A stretch of DNA of 64,000 nt from assembly GCF_009668025.1 (NCBI RefSeq), contig NZ_WJXZ01000004.1, positions 124,001-188,000 of the forward strand, in the 5' to 3' direction. Positions 17,851 to 27,412 of this stretch are shown piece by piece (position 1 is the stretch's first letter; every line of letters starts with the position of its first letter). The stretch comes from Larkinella terrae (lineage in GTDB: Bacteria; Bacteroidota; Bacteroidia; Cytophagales; Spirosomataceae). Made by a program: the position numbers and the translations under genes. The notes under the pieces were generated by a model that was not told the DNA's origin, ran no database searches, and was given only the letters and a program-made list of their open reading frames with translations.

Positions 17851-18411
17851 ATGAATCCAAATCCTACCGATCCGGTCAGCGAAAATCCAATTATTATCAT
17901 TGTCGGAACCAACCGGAAAAACTCCATGTCGCGTCATATTGCGGATTATTACCACACTATTCTGCAACGGCTTGGTACACAGAGTCAAATTCTGGACATC
18001 AGCGGTTTGCCCCCCGATTTTATGACGACGGCTTTGTACGAAAATACGGGAAAAAACCCTGAATTCAACCGGTATAAGGAAGTAGTCGAACGGGCGAAGA
18101 AAATGGTGTTTATCGTTCCGGAGTACAACAATTCGTACCCCGGCGTGCTGAAAGCGTTTATTGATGGCATGAGCTATCCGAGCGGTTTGTCCAACAAGAA
18201 AGTCGCGTTGGTGGGCATTTCTGCCAATCACCAGGGTGGGGCGCTGGCCCTCAGCCACTTAAATGATATTTTCAGCTATCTCGGAACCAATACGCTGGCG
18301 TTGCGCGTGAAACTGGCGCAAATCCGGAATTACTGGAAGGACGGCGCTTTGCACAACGATCTCTACAATCTGCTCCTGCAGCAACAGGCTGAACAGCTCA
18401 TCGCGTTTTAA
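17851..18411 (+). CDS. NADPH-dependent FMN reductase
   Basis: 186 residues, flavodoxin-like fold. The FMN phosphate-binding loop is VGTNRKNSMSR near residues 18-28 and the flavin-contacting PEYNNSYPGVLKAFID lies mid-protein. Such enzymes reduce quinones, chromate or azo compounds, or supply FMNH2. Start ATG 17851 directly precedes the first strand. Convergent with the HxlR gene, which also points to an oxidative or quinone stress setting, though that link is inference. Confidence 0.88.
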   Translation: MNPNPTDPVSENPIIIIVGTNRKNSMSRHIADYYHTILQRLGTQSQILDISGLPPDFMTTALYENTGKNPEFNRYKEVVERAKKMVFIVPEYNNSYPGVLKAFIDGMSYPSGLSNKKVALVGISANHQGGALALSHLNDIFSYLGTNTLALRVKLAQIRNYWKDGALHNDLYNLLLQQQAEQLIAF

Positions 18412-18424
18412 AACCGGCGGTTTT
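18410..18424. terminator. Short bidirectional terminator
   Basis: AAAACC-GGC-GGTTTT is a compact hairpin with flanking A and T tracts between the convergent FMN reductase and HxlR genes. The 6-bp stem and 3-nt loop make it only moderately convincing. Confidence 0.4.
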
Positions 18425-18869
18425 ACCATTCCACCAGAACCGCTTCCTGCTCACGCCTATCGTACCGTTCGCGGGCTTTGATTATCTGATCACTATGATT
18501 GGTGGCCCATTCGCCCAGTTCGATAATCTTTATCAAAAAACTACGGCCTAAATCGGTCAGCTCGTATTCAACGCGGGGCGGAATTTCGGGATACATCCGG
18601 CGGGTTACCAGTCCGTCGCGTTCCAGATTCCGCAGTGTTACGGTTAGCATTCGTTGCGAAATCCCGTCGATCCGTTTCTTCAGCTCATTAAACCGCAGGG
18701 TTCCGGCGTCGCCCAGGTGAAAAATGGACAAGGTTGACCATTTGTCGCTAAACCGATCCAGAATATTCCGAATGGGGCAGCGATCCAGCGCACCGGGCGT
18801 CGGCTGCAAAATTTTCTGCAACTTTTTTTGCAGGTTATCCTGCTGATAATCAACGATAGTTCTGTCCAT
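18423..18869 (-). CDS. HxlR-family transcriptional regulator
   Basis: 148 residues with the HxlR winged helix: CPIRNILDRFSDKW, then LRFNELKKRIDGISQRMLT as the recognition region and the wing at PPRVEYELTDLG. The conserved HxlR cysteine lies in CPIRNIL; in YodB/HypR-type members it senses quinones, diamide or aldehydes. Divergent from the NmrA-like gene, which is the likely target together with its own promoter. Confidence 0.9.
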   Translation of the reverse strand: MDRTIVDYQQDNLQKKLQKILQPTPGALDRCPIRNILDRFSDKWSTLSIFHLGDAGTLRFNELKKRIDGISQRMLTVTLRNLERDGLVTRRMYPEIPPRVEYELTDLGRSFLIKIIELGEWATNHSDQIIKARERYDRREQEAVLVEW

Positions 18870-18896
18870 GTGCCTGACTTACCAATAAATGCCTTC

Positions 18897-18944
18897 TTGT
18901 GGCGTCCTTAGTTACTAAATAGTTTTGAGTTACCAAAAGTAACT
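18897..18944 (+). promoter_or_regulatory. Promoter with candidate HxlR operators
   Basis: TTG (18897-18899) and TAGTTTTG (18920-18927, fits TAnnTTTG) form a promoter toward the NmrA-like gene with 20-bp spacing. TTAGT-T-ACTAA (18908-18918) lies between the boxes, and AGTTAC-N5-GTAACT (18928-18944) covers the expected start site. Binding at either palindrome would block the promoter. Confidence 0.6.
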
Positions 18945-18967
18945 AACAAACCGTAAACAAACACCCC

Positions 18968-19816
18968 ATGATTGCAATAACCGGAGCTACCGGCCATTTA
19001 GGAAAGGCTACGCTCGAATTTTTAGTCACCAAAACCAGTCCGGATTCCCTGGTTGCTCTCGTCCGCGACCCGGCGAAAGCGGTCGATCTGGCCGCCAAAG
19101 GTATCCAGGTTCGTGTGGGCAATTACGATGATCCGGCTGTGCTGGTGACGAGCCTGGCGGGTGTTGATAAACTGGTTCTGATTTCCAGCTCCTTGACGGG
19201 TCCGGAACGGGTTCAGCAACATACCCATGTCATTAATGCGGCCAAAGAGGCCGGTGTCAGACACGTTTTTTACACCAGTGCTCCGAAACCTTCGCTGGAA
19301 GCCCGGTTTACACCCGCGATCGACCATTTTCTGACTGAAGAATTGCTGAAAGAATCGGGATTGGCGTATACTTTTTTCCGGAACAGCATTTACCTGGATG
19401 TCTTGCCGATGATGGTGGGTAATGCCACGCAAACCGGGCAACTGCATTATCCGGCTGGCGAGGGCAAGGTGAGTTTTGCGTTACGGAATGACATTGCCGA
19501 AGGGCTGGCGAACGCATTGACCACCGAAGGGCACGAAAACAAAATTTACGAGATCGGCGCTCCGGTTTCCTGGTCGTTCGCCGACATTGCCGCTGCGCTC
19601 AGCCAGAATGGCAAAACCGTCGAGTACATCGATATTCCGACCAGCGCGTTCGAAGCTGAATTACTAAAACATCTGCCCGCGCCGGTCGCTAAAGTCTATA
19701 CGGGTCTGGCCGAAGCCATCAAACACAACGAGCTCAATGAACCGGACCCAACTCTGGAAAATTTTCTGGGCCGTCCGCCGGTGAGCCTGTCCGAATTCCT
19801 GAAAGCGCTGGCCTGA
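18968..19816 (+). CDS. NmrA-like NAD(P)H-binding reductase (QOR2 type)
   Basis: 282 residues. An N-terminal Rossmann motif, TGATGHLGKATLEFL, is followed by ALVRDPAKA, typical of NADP-preferring NmrA/QorB proteins. It resembles E. coli QorB, which reduces quinones. Divergent from the HxlR gene through a 98-bp control region, a common pairing for quinone or electrophile defence. The substrate is inferred from context only. Confidence 0.82.
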   Translation: MIAITGATGHLGKATLEFLVTKTSPDSLVALVRDPAKAVDLAAKGIQVRVGNYDDPAVLVTSLAGVDKLVLISSSLTGPERVQQHTHVINAAKEAGVRHVFYTSAPKPSLEARFTPAIDHFLTEELLKESGLAYTFFRNSIYLDVLPMMVGNATQTGQLHYPAGEGKVSFALRNDIAEGLANALTTEGHENKIYEIGAPVSWSFADIAAALSQNGKTVEYIDIPTSAFEAELLKHLPAPVAKVYTGLAEAIKHNELNEPDPTLENFLGRPPVSLSEFLKALA

Positions 19817-19831
19817 AACCGGTTTTATCCA

Positions 19832-19867
19832 AATGAAAAAGACTCCCGATGAGGAGTCTTTTTCATT
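19832..19867. terminator. Bidirectional terminator between NmrA-like gene and ftsZ
   Basis: AATGAAAAAGACTCC (19832-19846) pairs perfectly with GGAGTCTTTTTCATT (19853-19867) around a 6-nt loop. A and T tracts are present on both sides, so it serves both convergent genes. Confidence 0.9.
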
Positions 19868-19887
19868 ATAACTTGTTCAGTTAGAGC

Positions 19888-21306
19888 CTAATCATTGAGA
19901 CGCGTTCGGATAATATCCCGTTCATCCAGCAGCGGTATTTCGTAGAGAACCACTTTCTGGCGCGTAAAAGCCGGGGTTTCCAGCTCGCGTTCCCGCTCCG
20001 AATAACGGCTTTGCGAAAATCCTTCGATCATTTTCTGGATCTGCAGCAAATCATCTTCGCGTTTCTCATCCACCAGAATGTCTTCGAGCTTCGTGCCGTT
20101 GGTGCGGGTTAACGGATCGATACTGGGACCGCCACCAATCTCGGCACCGTTTCCGCTGCCGCGCGTCAGGGTGTCCGTTCCCTGTGACTGATCTTCGGTT
20201 ACCAGTTCCTGATCTTCTTCATCGCCGGGTAACTCATCGACAACCTCCTCCTTTTTCAGCTCCGGTTCGGGCTGTTTCCAGTTCGTCGGCGGAAAATCCG
20301 GTCGGTCGGTCGGCAGATCAAAACCGGCGGCAATCACCGTTACGCGCAGGTTTTTGCCGAGGGTCTTATCCTTGATCGTACCGTATTTGAACAGGTGCGC
20401 CTGCTTGTCTTTTCCGATTTTTTCCTTGATGTAACCGGTAATGATCTGCAGTTCCTTCATGGTGGTGCGGGCTTCGGGTCCCGACGCCATCGTGAGCAGA
20501 ATCCGTTTCGCACCCCGGATGTCGCGGTCGTTGAGCAACGGCGAGTTGAGGGCATCCGTAATGGCGTTCAGTGCGCGGTTTTCGCCTTCGGAATCGGCCG
20601 AACCCATAACGGCCTGGCCAGCTCCCTCGAGCACCCGCTTCACGTCCATGAAATCGACGTTGATTTCGCCCTGAACGGTAATGATTTCCGCGATACTTTT
20701 CACCGCATTCGCCAGCACGTCATCGGCTTTGGCAAACGCCTGATCCATCGGGAAATCTTCAAAAATTTCCGCCAGTTTATCGTTCAGAATCACCAGAACC
20801 GTATCGCAATACTCCTTCAGCTCATCGATACCGCGCATGGCCTGGTCCAGCTTCTCGATGCCTTCGAAGTCGAACGGCGCCGTTACGACGGCAATGGTAA
20901 GCAGACCCATTTCCCGGGCGATCTGAGCAATAACGGGTGCCGCACCGGTACCCGTACCGCCCCCCATACCCGCCGTGATGAAAACCATCTTGGTGGGCTC
21001 ACCGAGCAATTGCCGAATGTCTTCCGTGTTCTCCAGAGCGGCCTGACGACCCACCTCCGGGTTCGTTCCGGCACCCAGTCCGGAAGTCAGAAGCGCACCC
21101 AGTTGAATTTTAGTCTTTACCGGACTGTTGGTCAGCGACTGGCGATCGGTATTGCAGACGATGAAATCCACATCTTTCACGCCCATTCTAAACATATGGT
21201 TGACGGCATTGCTCCCGCCCCCACCGACGCCTATCACTTTAATAATTGGGTCATCTTCCTCGTCGGGGAATTCAAACCTCATGCCGTACTCCAATGCCTC
21301 TGGCAT
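19888..21306 (-). CDS. ftsZ: Cell division protein FtsZ
   Basis: 472 residues. The tubulin-type GTP-binding loop GGGTGTG is at 115-121, with VGGGGSNAVNHM near residue 28 and NTDRQSL near 52. A long acidic, Pro/Gln-rich linker (about 340-440) leads to a C-terminal stretch ending LLDERDIIRTRLND, which differs from the standard IPxFLR tail as is usual in this phylum. It forms the Z ring and is anchored by FtsA, encoded just upstream with an 85-bp gap. Last gene of the division cluster. Confidence 0.97.
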   Translation of the reverse strand: MPEALEYGMRFEFPDEEDDPIIKVIGVGGGGSNAVNHMFRMGVKDVDFIVCNTDRQSLTNSPVKTKIQLGALLTSGLGAGTNPEVGRQAALENTEDIRQLLGEPTKMVFITAGMGGGTGTGAAPVIAQIAREMGLLTIAVVTAPFDFEGIEKLDQAMRGIDELKEYCDTVLVILNDKLAEIFEDFPMDQAFAKADDVLANAVKSIAEIITVQGEINVDFMDVKRVLEGAGQAVMGSADSEGENRALNAITDALNSPLLNDRDIRGAKRILLTMASGPEARTTMKELQIITGYIKEKIGKDKQAHLFKYGTIKDKTLGKNLRVTVIAAGFDLPTDRPDFPPTNWKQPEPELKKEEVVDELPGDEEDQELVTEDQSQGTDTLTRGSGNGAEIGGGPSIDPLTRTNGTKLEDILVDEKREDDLLQIQKMIEGFSQSRYSERERELETPAFTRQKVVLYEIPLLDERDIIRTRLND

Positions 21307-21391
21307 ACCTGCTAATGTTTGGTGCGCGATTGTTAACTATATAGTTGGAAACGCCGGATTGCCAATGCGTTGTGCCGTCAAAATTAAGTAC

Positions 21392-22804
21392 TTACTGATT
21401 GTACCGGTCGTCGGGACCCAGTTCTTTCCCGATGTCGTCGTTCAAAAATTTCTGGAGCCAGGTCATGATTCCGCCCCCTTTTTCTTTCTTTTTATCCGGT
21501 TCCTTAACGCTGGTTCCGGTGCCATGTCCATGCCCGTTGCCGTTACCAAAGCCGTTCGCACCGTTTCCACCCACCAGATGAAGGGGGGCGTGCTGCAACG
21601 GAATCCGATCGTCCAGGCGTTTGAAACCGGCCCACACCAGGCCCACCGCCGTCGCAAAAGCCGGGTCACTGACCAGATCGGCCTTCACGTTGTGCTCCAG
21701 CTGATCCGGGAAACCGATTCGAACGTCTAAACCGGTAACACGTTCAAAAATCCGCTCGATGCCCGAGATGGAAGCCGTGCCGCCCGTTAGCACAACGCCA
21801 CCCACCAGCTTGTCGCGGTAGCCGGAGCGAATGATTTCGGCCTGAACCATAGCCGCAATCTCTTTCAGCCGGGCTTCGATGACGAGCGCTACGTTTTTCA
21901 GCAGAATGTCTTTCGGCGGCCGGCCACTCAGATTCGGCACGGCCACGACTTCGTTCAGCCGGAAATCGGTCGGGTCGGCGCTGCCAAACTTCGTTTTCAG
22001 GAGTTCAGCCTGCGTCGGTAAAACCCGACAACCGACTTCCAGATCGGAAGTTAAGCTATTTCCGGCGTACGGAATAACCGCAACATGCCGCAGGACGTTT
22101 TTGTGATAAATCGCAATTTCAGTGGTGCCACCACCAATATCGACCAACGCTACACCGGCGTGTTTTTCTTCCTCGGTTAAAACCGCTAAAGCCGATGCCA
22201 GGGGCGCCAGCAGGAATTTGTCGTTTTCCAGCGGTTCTTTCTGAAGCGATACGGCGCGAGCCCGTTGAATACATTTCCGGGTGTAGGATGCCGAACTGGT
22301 TTGGGCGGTAATTACTTGAAAATCAGCTTCCAGCTTAACGCCAATCCGACCAACGGGATAGTCGATATTCGATTCGCTGTCAACCGTAAAATCCATCGGC
22401 AGAACGTGAACGATTTCGGCCCCGGCGGGTAACACCGAGCGGTACATGTCATTCACCAGGTGGTCGATGTCGTCGGCCACGACTTCATCGCCGGGAGAAA
22501 CGCGCGTAATACTGCCGTGTTGCCGGCGAGCCATCACGTTCTGCCCGGAAAAACTGACATTGACCACGTGAATGTCAATATTAGCCTGCCCGGCGGCTTC
22601 TTCAACGGCCCGGTTAATGGCTTCAACGGTTTGGCCAATATTGACAACGGAGCCTTTGGTAACTCCTTTGGAAACGGCTTTTCCCACGCCCAGAACATCC
22701 AGACGGGCGTGATCATTACTGCGGACAAGGCGACCGGCCACGGCGCACACTTTGGTGCTGCCAATGTCCAATCCAACTATAATTTCTTCCTGCTTAGGTA
22801 TCAT
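21392..22804 (-). CDS. ftsA: Cell division protein FtsA
   Basis: 470 residues from ATG 22804, which overlaps the ftsQ stop as ATGA; a GTG two codons earlier is less likely. Actin-like ATPase fold: GLDIGSTKVCAV (phosphate 1), ALVDIGGGTTEIAI (phosphate 2) and GGVVLTGGTASISG (adenosine loop). The tail has a Gly/His-rich spacer and a final helix MTWLQKFLNDDIGKEL suited to membrane binding. FtsA tethers FtsZ to the inner membrane. Confidence 0.96.
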   Translation of the reverse strand: MIPKQEEIIVGLDIGSTKVCAVAGRLVRSNDHARLDVLGVGKAVSKGVTKGSVVNIGQTVEAINRAVEEAAGQANIDIHVVNVSFSGQNVMARRQHGSITRVSPGDEVVADDIDHLVNDMYRSVLPAGAEIVHVLPMDFTVDSESNIDYPVGRIGVKLEADFQVITAQTSSASYTRKCIQRARAVSLQKEPLENDKFLLAPLASALAVLTEEEKHAGVALVDIGGGTTEIAIYHKNVLRHVAVIPYAGNSLTSDLEVGCRVLPTQAELLKTKFGSADPTDFRLNEVVAVPNLSGRPPKDILLKNVALVIEARLKEIAAMVQAEIIRSGYRDKLVGGVVLTGGTASISGIERIFERVTGLDVRIGFPDQLEHNVKADLVSDPAFATAVGLVWAGFKRLDDRIPLQHAPLHLVGGNGANGFGNGNGHGHGTGTSVKEPDKKKEKGGGIMTWLQKFLNDDIGKELGPDDRYNQ

Positions 22805-23577
22805 TCGCACACAATCTGGTTACGGTACTGCACACTTACCCTCCGGTATCCATCTCCCTTTTTTAAAGGTAAGATATGTTTGTAAAATAATTTAATTTTT
22901 TCAAATTTCGATTCCAAATCAACGGGTTGTCCGATCTCTATCAGACAATCGCCCACCTGTGGAATCAGCGTAACCTCCCGGTTTTTATCAACCATTACCT
23001 GCGCTACCTGTGCTTTCCAGAACGGATCGGCTTCAATCTGTTTCAGCAGATTGAGGAAGGCCTGATTTTTCTCCGTCGTCAACGATTTCCGCTCGCTAAA
23101 GTAGGGCCCGGAGATCAGAACGACCCGCGCCGTGTAATTCATCGAAAGCGGAAACCACTGGCCTTCTTCTGTCAAATAATACCCGGCAAAAGCCGATTTG
23201 TCTTCTGTTCCATCCGGAACCAGCCGGGCCAACGGGCGTTGCTGCTTGATGTCCGCGATCAGAATTCCTTTCAAATCCCGGTACAATTGACAACTTTTGA
23301 TCAGACCATTCTGTTTCAGACGATTTTCCAACCGCTTCAAATCCATCGTGGCGTAATCATCGCCCAGTAACGGATCGGCCCCGTCGTTGGTCAGCGTTCG
23401 GAGCACATCGTTCCGGTTTAGAAACCGGTGCCCATCCACTTCGTCCATCCGAATGTCGATGCCTTCACACTGCCGGTGATTTTGCTTGTGTTCCGTAAAA
23501 GCAATCAGCCCCGCCAAAACCGCTAAACCCGCTACGGTCAGAATGAAAGTTCTATTTAAGGGAAAAATAGAAAACAT
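22801..23577 (-). CDS. ftsQ: Cell division protein FtsQ/DivIB
   Basis: 258 residues: a short cytoplasmic start, one membrane segment (about residues 9-26), then a periplasmic POTRA-like part (IDIRMDEVDGHRFLNRNDVL) and a beta domain. FtsQ links the early and late divisome, recruiting FtsB/L partners. Position between murC and ftsA and the 4-bp overlap with ftsA support the assignment, since FtsQ diverges strongly in sequence. Confidence 0.88.
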   Translation of the reverse strand: MFSIFPLNRTFILTVAGLAVLAGLIAFTEHKQNHRQCEGIDIRMDEVDGHRFLNRNDVLRTLTNDGADPLLGDDYATMDLKRLENRLKQNGLIKSCQLYRDLKGILIADIKQQRPLARLVPDGTEDKSAFAGYYLTEEGQWFPLSMNYTARVVLISGPYFSERKSLTTEKNQAFLNLLKQIEADPFWKAQVAQVMVDKNREVTLIPQVGDCLIEIGQPVDLESKFEKIKLFYKHILPLKKGDGYRRVSVQYRNQIVCE

Positions 23578-23609
23578 TCGTGTTTATTAACTTTAAAAAA
23601 GGTGAATTT

Positions 23610-24992
23610 TTATTGATTGGTCTGAAATAGGTTTTTTAGCACCGGAATCATCTGATCAATGTCTCCGGCGCCGATCGTTGCAACCAATTCCGGCGGGTCT
23701 TTTTGTAAAATACCGGGCAACTCGGCTTTGGTACATTGAATTTTGGTTTCGGACTGAATCGATTTAAAAATCAGATCGGACGTTACGCCCTCGATCGGCA
23801 ACTCACGCGCCGGATAGATATCGAGCAGAATCACGCGATCCGCCAGTGAAAGACTTTCGGCAAATTCGTCGGCAAAATCGCGCGTCCGGCTGTAGAGGTG
23901 CGGCTGGAAAATGGCCGTTACCTTCCGTTCCGGATACAATGCTTTCACCGATGACAAAAAGGCAAAAACTTCTGCGGGATGATGAGCGTAATCGTCGATA
24001 AATATAACATTTTTTGATTTGTGTATATATTCAAACCGACGTTTTACACCCTTATAATTTCCGAGCGCCAGTTGGATGGCCTCCGGCTTTACGCCCACCC
24101 GAAGCGCAGCCGCGGCAGCCGCTACGGCATTTTCAACGTTGTGAAAACCGGGTACCTGCAAGGCCACATTCTCGATAATACCCTCAGGATAAACGATATC
24201 GAAAACAAAACAGGCGTTTTCAATCCGCAGATTCCGGCAGTGGTAAGCGCCTTCATTCAGAGAATAATCGTAAACGGTAGCCGGTGTACGATCGGCCAGC
24301 GCCAGGCCCCGTTTCATAAATAAAGTTCCGCCGGTTTTTATTTGTCCGACAAACGCGCTGAACGAATCCAGAACCGCCGAGTGATCGCCGTAGATATCCA
24401 GGTGGTCGGCGTCGGTCGAAGTGACAATCGCGACCTGGGGAAACAACGTCAGAAACGAGCGATCGAACTCATCGGCTTCGACCACGCAGATCACTTTCGA
24501 CAGATCGTCGGTTGGTTCGTTCAGGAGGAAATTGGTGCCGTAGTTTTGGGTAATCCCGCCCAGAAAAGCCGCGCAGTTCACTCCGGAATCCCGCAGGATA
24601 TGGGCCACCATCGACGAGGTCGTGGTTTTTCCGTGGGTTCCGGCAATGGCGACGGTCGTCATCCGGCCCGCCAGAAAACCCAGCACCTGCGATCGTTTCT
24701 GCAACGTAAAACCGTGCTCGGTCAGGTAAACGTATTCCTGGTGGTTTTTCGGTACGGCGGGCGTGTAAATCACCAGCGTTTCTTCCCGGTTTTTCCGAAA
24801 ATGCGCCGGAATCTGCTCGACATCTTCCTCAAAGTGAATCGACATACCTTCATGTTGCAGGGCGTCGGTCAGGGCCGTGGAGGTCTTGTCATAACCCGCC
24901 ACTTCGTACCCATTCACCAGAAACCAGCGCGCCAGCGCGCTCATGCCAATCCCGCCAATTCCCAGAAAATAAACGTACCGAATGTTATTCAT
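23610..24992 (-). CDS. murC: UDP-N-acetylmuramate--L-alanine ligase
   Basis: 460 residues. Adds L-alanine to UDP-MurNAc. The N-terminal GIGGIGMSALARWF binds UDP-MurNAc, the ATP loop is AGTHGKTTTSSM and the central domain has VVEADEFDRSF. The Mur ligase C-terminal domain includes FIDDYAHHPAEVFAFL. It lies between murG and ftsQ in the cluster, with 32 bp to ftsQ. Confidence 0.97.
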   Translation of the reverse strand: MNNIRYVYFLGIGGIGMSALARWFLVNGYEVAGYDKTSTALTDALQHEGMSIHFEEDVEQIPAHFRKNREETLVIYTPAVPKNHQEYVYLTEHGFTLQKRSQVLGFLAGRMTTVAIAGTHGKTTTSSMVAHILRDSGVNCAAFLGGITQNYGTNFLLNEPTDDLSKVICVVEADEFDRSFLTLFPQVAIVTSTDADHLDIYGDHSAVLDSFSAFVGQIKTGGTLFMKRGLALADRTPATVYDYSLNEGAYHCRNLRIENACFVFDIVYPEGIIENVALQVPGFHNVENAVAAAAAALRVGVKPEAIQLALGNYKGVKRRFEYIHKSKNVIFIDDYAHHPAEVFAFLSSVKALYPERKVTAIFQPHLYSRTRDFADEFAESLSLADRVILLDIYPARELPIEGVTSDLIFKSIQSETKIQCTKAELPGILQKDPPELVATIGAGDIDQMIPVLKNLFQTNQ

Positions 24993-25001
24993 TTTTAAAT
25001 T

Positions 25002-25148
25002 ATGGCTCTGATGGTTAAAAATGGTTGGATGGTTCTAAGGGTTAAAAATGGCTGGAATGGTTAAAATGGTTGGACGTTTTTTAATCCTTTAACCATTTTA
25101 GCCATTGAACTATTTAACCATTCAAACCATCAGAGCCATTCAAACCAT
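25002..25148. repeat. Long composite inverted repeat between murG and murC
   Basis: The spacer is almost wholly made of ATGGTT(AAA)-type units on the left half and AACCAT units on the right half. The outer arms ATGGCTCTGATGGTT (25002-25016) and AACCATCAGAGCCAT (25125-25139) are perfect inverted copies. This is the longest structure of its kind in the window. Confidence 0.8.
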
Positions 25149-26249
25149 TCATTTTGTTATCAATTTTAAAACTTCTTCCGCGATTTCATGGGCGGCTTGG
25201 GGCCGGGCCAGTTCGCGAATGTGTTGGCTCAACGCTTGCTGCTGCGCCGGATCGGCCAGCAGCCGCAGGGCCGCCGGAACCAGATCGGTGGAAGCCACTC
25301 GATCATTGATCAGCAAAGCCGCCTGCCGGTTGACCAGACTCAGTGCATTTTTAGTCTGATGGTCTTCCGAAGCCGCCGGAAACGGCACCAGAATCGCCGG
25401 TTTTTCGACCAGACAAAGTTCCGAAACCGACAGCGCACCCGCCCGCGATACCACTACATCGGCGGCCGCGTAGGCCAGATCCATTTCGTAAATAAAATCA
25501 AATGCCCTGACCGAAACCGCTCCGGCGTCCGCAATGGCTTTTCGGGCGCGGTCGATGAACAACGGCCCGGTTTGCCAGACCACCTGATGACCGGATTCGA
25601 TCAGCAAAGCAAGGTCTTTCGCAATGCTTTCGTTGATGGTTCGCGCACCCTGACTACCGCCGATGATCAGCAACGTCTGGCGGTTTGGGTCCAGACCAAA
25701 AAAAGCCAGCGCTTCCGCCCGTTTGCCCCCGGCCTGCATAATGTCCGTCCGGACGGGATTGCCGGTCAGCTTAATTTTCTGGGCCGGAAAAAACGCTTCC
25801 ATGCCGGGATAGGCCACACAGATGGTTCTGGCCCGGCGCGACAGAAGTTTATTCGTTAAACCGGCGTAGGAATTCTGTTCCTGAATCAGGGTTGGAATGC
25901 CCTTCAGCGAAGCCGCCAGCAAAACCGGTCCGCTGGCATAACCGCCCACGCCCACGGCAACATCCGGATTAAATTCACGAACAACCTGCTGTGCCCGCAA
26001 AAAACTCCGCCCCAGTTTGAACGGAAAAGCCAGGTTTTCAACTGTCAGTTGCCGTTTGATGCCCACCACCGGCAGTCCGATAATTCGGTAGCCCGCCCGC
26101 GGCACTTTCTCCATTTCCATCTTTCCTTCCGCACCGACAAACAGGATTTCGGTGGCTGGGTCAATGGTTTTCAGCTCATTGGCAATGGCAATCGCCGGGT
26201 AAATATGCCCGCCGGTTCCACCGCCACTGATGATGATACGTCTTGGCAT
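25149..26249 (-). CDS. murG: UDP-N-acetylglucosamine transferase MurG
   Basis: 366 residues, GT-B fold. GGGTGGHIYPAIAIANEL is the N-terminal lipid I loop, GGYASGPVLLAA and QEQNSYAGLTNKLL are family motifs, and IIGGSQGARTIN with the later SRAGALSVSELCLVEKP forms the UDP-GlcNAc pocket. MurG makes lipid II on the inner face of the membrane. 15 bp after ftsW. Confidence 0.97.
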   Translation of the reverse strand: MPRRIIISGGGTGGHIYPAIAIANELKTIDPATEILFVGAEGKMEMEKVPRAGYRIIGLPVVGIKRQLTVENLAFPFKLGRSFLRAQQVVREFNPDVAVGVGGYASGPVLLAASLKGIPTLIQEQNSYAGLTNKLLSRRARTICVAYPGMEAFFPAQKIKLTGNPVRTDIMQAGGKRAEALAFFGLDPNRQTLLIIGGSQGARTINESIAKDLALLIESGHQVVWQTGPLFIDRARKAIADAGAVSVRAFDFIYEMDLAYAAADVVVSRAGALSVSELCLVEKPAILVPFPAASEDHQTKNALSLVNRQAALLINDRVASTDLVPAALRLLADPAQQQALSQHIRELARPQAAHEIAEEVLKLITK

Positions 26250-26264
26250 AGGCTTGACTCCAAA

Positions 26265-27407
26265 TTAAATTTTGCTCTCGTCGGCTTCTCCGCGACTGAC
26301 GCTGATGATGATGCCGATGGCGGTTCCGGTGAAAAGCAGCGATGTTCCGCCCATACTCAGCAACGGCAGCGGCTGACCCGTTACGGGCACCAGCCCTACC
26401 GAAACCGCCATATTGATCATGGCCTGAATAACAATACTAAACGTTAAACCGGCGGACAGCAAACCGCCAAACGCCCGGTTGGCTTTTCGGATGGCCCGCA
26501 TGCCTCGCCAGAGCAGGTAGAGGTAAGCTGCGATGACGACAATTCCGCCGATCAAGCCGTATTCTTCGACAATCATGGCGAAAATAAAATCGGAATAGGA
26601 GTGGGGCAGGAAGTTGCGCTGGTGGCTGTTTCCCGGCCCTTGTCCATACACGCCACCGTGGGCGAGCGCGATGTACGATTGTTCGACCTGAAATTCGGGC
26701 GGTCGTCGTCCCTGGAAGGTTTCCCAGTAATTTTTTAGTCGGCTAATCGAGGTTTTGGCCCGCTGTCCCACCAGCAAAGCCCCGCTGCCCATGATGAGGC
26801 AAACGACCACCATGATGGCCAGGTATTTGGTGGGAACGCGTCCGATAAACATCAGCAGAAAACAGGTTGCGGCCAGTAAAGCCGCCGTCGATGCGTTACT
26901 CAGAACAATACAGGCGCAAATCAGCCCGATCCAGATGATCATGTTGGCCAGAATACTCGGATCGTATTGTTCCTTTTTGATGTGCTGCCGTTTGGCGAGC
27001 ATGGCGGCCAGGTTGGAAATCAGCGCCAGTTTGGCCAAATCCGAGGGTTGAAAAGTCTGATTGATCAACGGAATCGTGATCCAGCGCGACGCGTCGTTCA
27101 GGTTAACGCCTTTGAAGTAGGCCCACAGCAGTAGCGGCACCGAAAGCCACATGCCGAACCGCGACAACCGGGCGTAATAAATGTAGTTAAACCGGTGGGC
27201 GATCCACATACATGCCAGCCCCAGCACCACCAGCGCCCCGTGCTTGAAGAGGTAGTGCTCGGTTGACTGCAGCTTCTGATACGCCATCGTACCCGTCGCG
27301 CTGTACACGACGGCAACACTCATGATGGAAAAAAACAGCACGACTCCCCAGATATGGTAGTCGCCCTTGATGTTGTTTTTTAGCCAGTCGGTTACGGAAA
27401 TCGTCAT
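26265..27407 (-). CDS. ftsW: Lipid II polymerase FtsW (SEDS family)
   Basis: 380 residues with about ten membrane helices. SEDS features include MAYQKLQSTEHYLFKHG, QPSDLAKLALI near the middle and AHGGVYGQGPGNSHQRNFLPH in the large periplasmic loop. FtsW polymerises glycan at the septum with its partner PBP. Start ATG 27407 is chosen because the upstream in-frame codons (CSLFIVHCSLF type) are just the translated intergenic repeat. Confidence 0.93.
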   Translation of the reverse strand: MTISVTDWLKNNIKGDYHIWGVVLFFSIMSVAVVYSATGTMAYQKLQSTEHYLFKHGALVVLGLACMWIAHRFNYIYYARLSRFGMWLSVPLLLWAYFKGVNLNDASRWITIPLINQTFQPSDLAKLALISNLAAMLAKRQHIKKEQYDPSILANMIIWIGLICACIVLSNASTAALLAATCFLLMFIGRVPTKYLAIMVVVCLIMGSGALLVGQRAKTSISRLKNYWETFQGRRPPEFQVEQSYIALAHGGVYGQGPGNSHQRNFLPHSYSDFIFAMIVEEYGLIGGIVVIAAYLYLLWRGMRAIRKANRAFGGLLSAGLTFSIVIQAMINMAVSVGLVPVTGQPLPLLSMGGTSLLFTGTAIGIIISVSRGEADESKI

Positions 27408-27412
27408 CTTGC

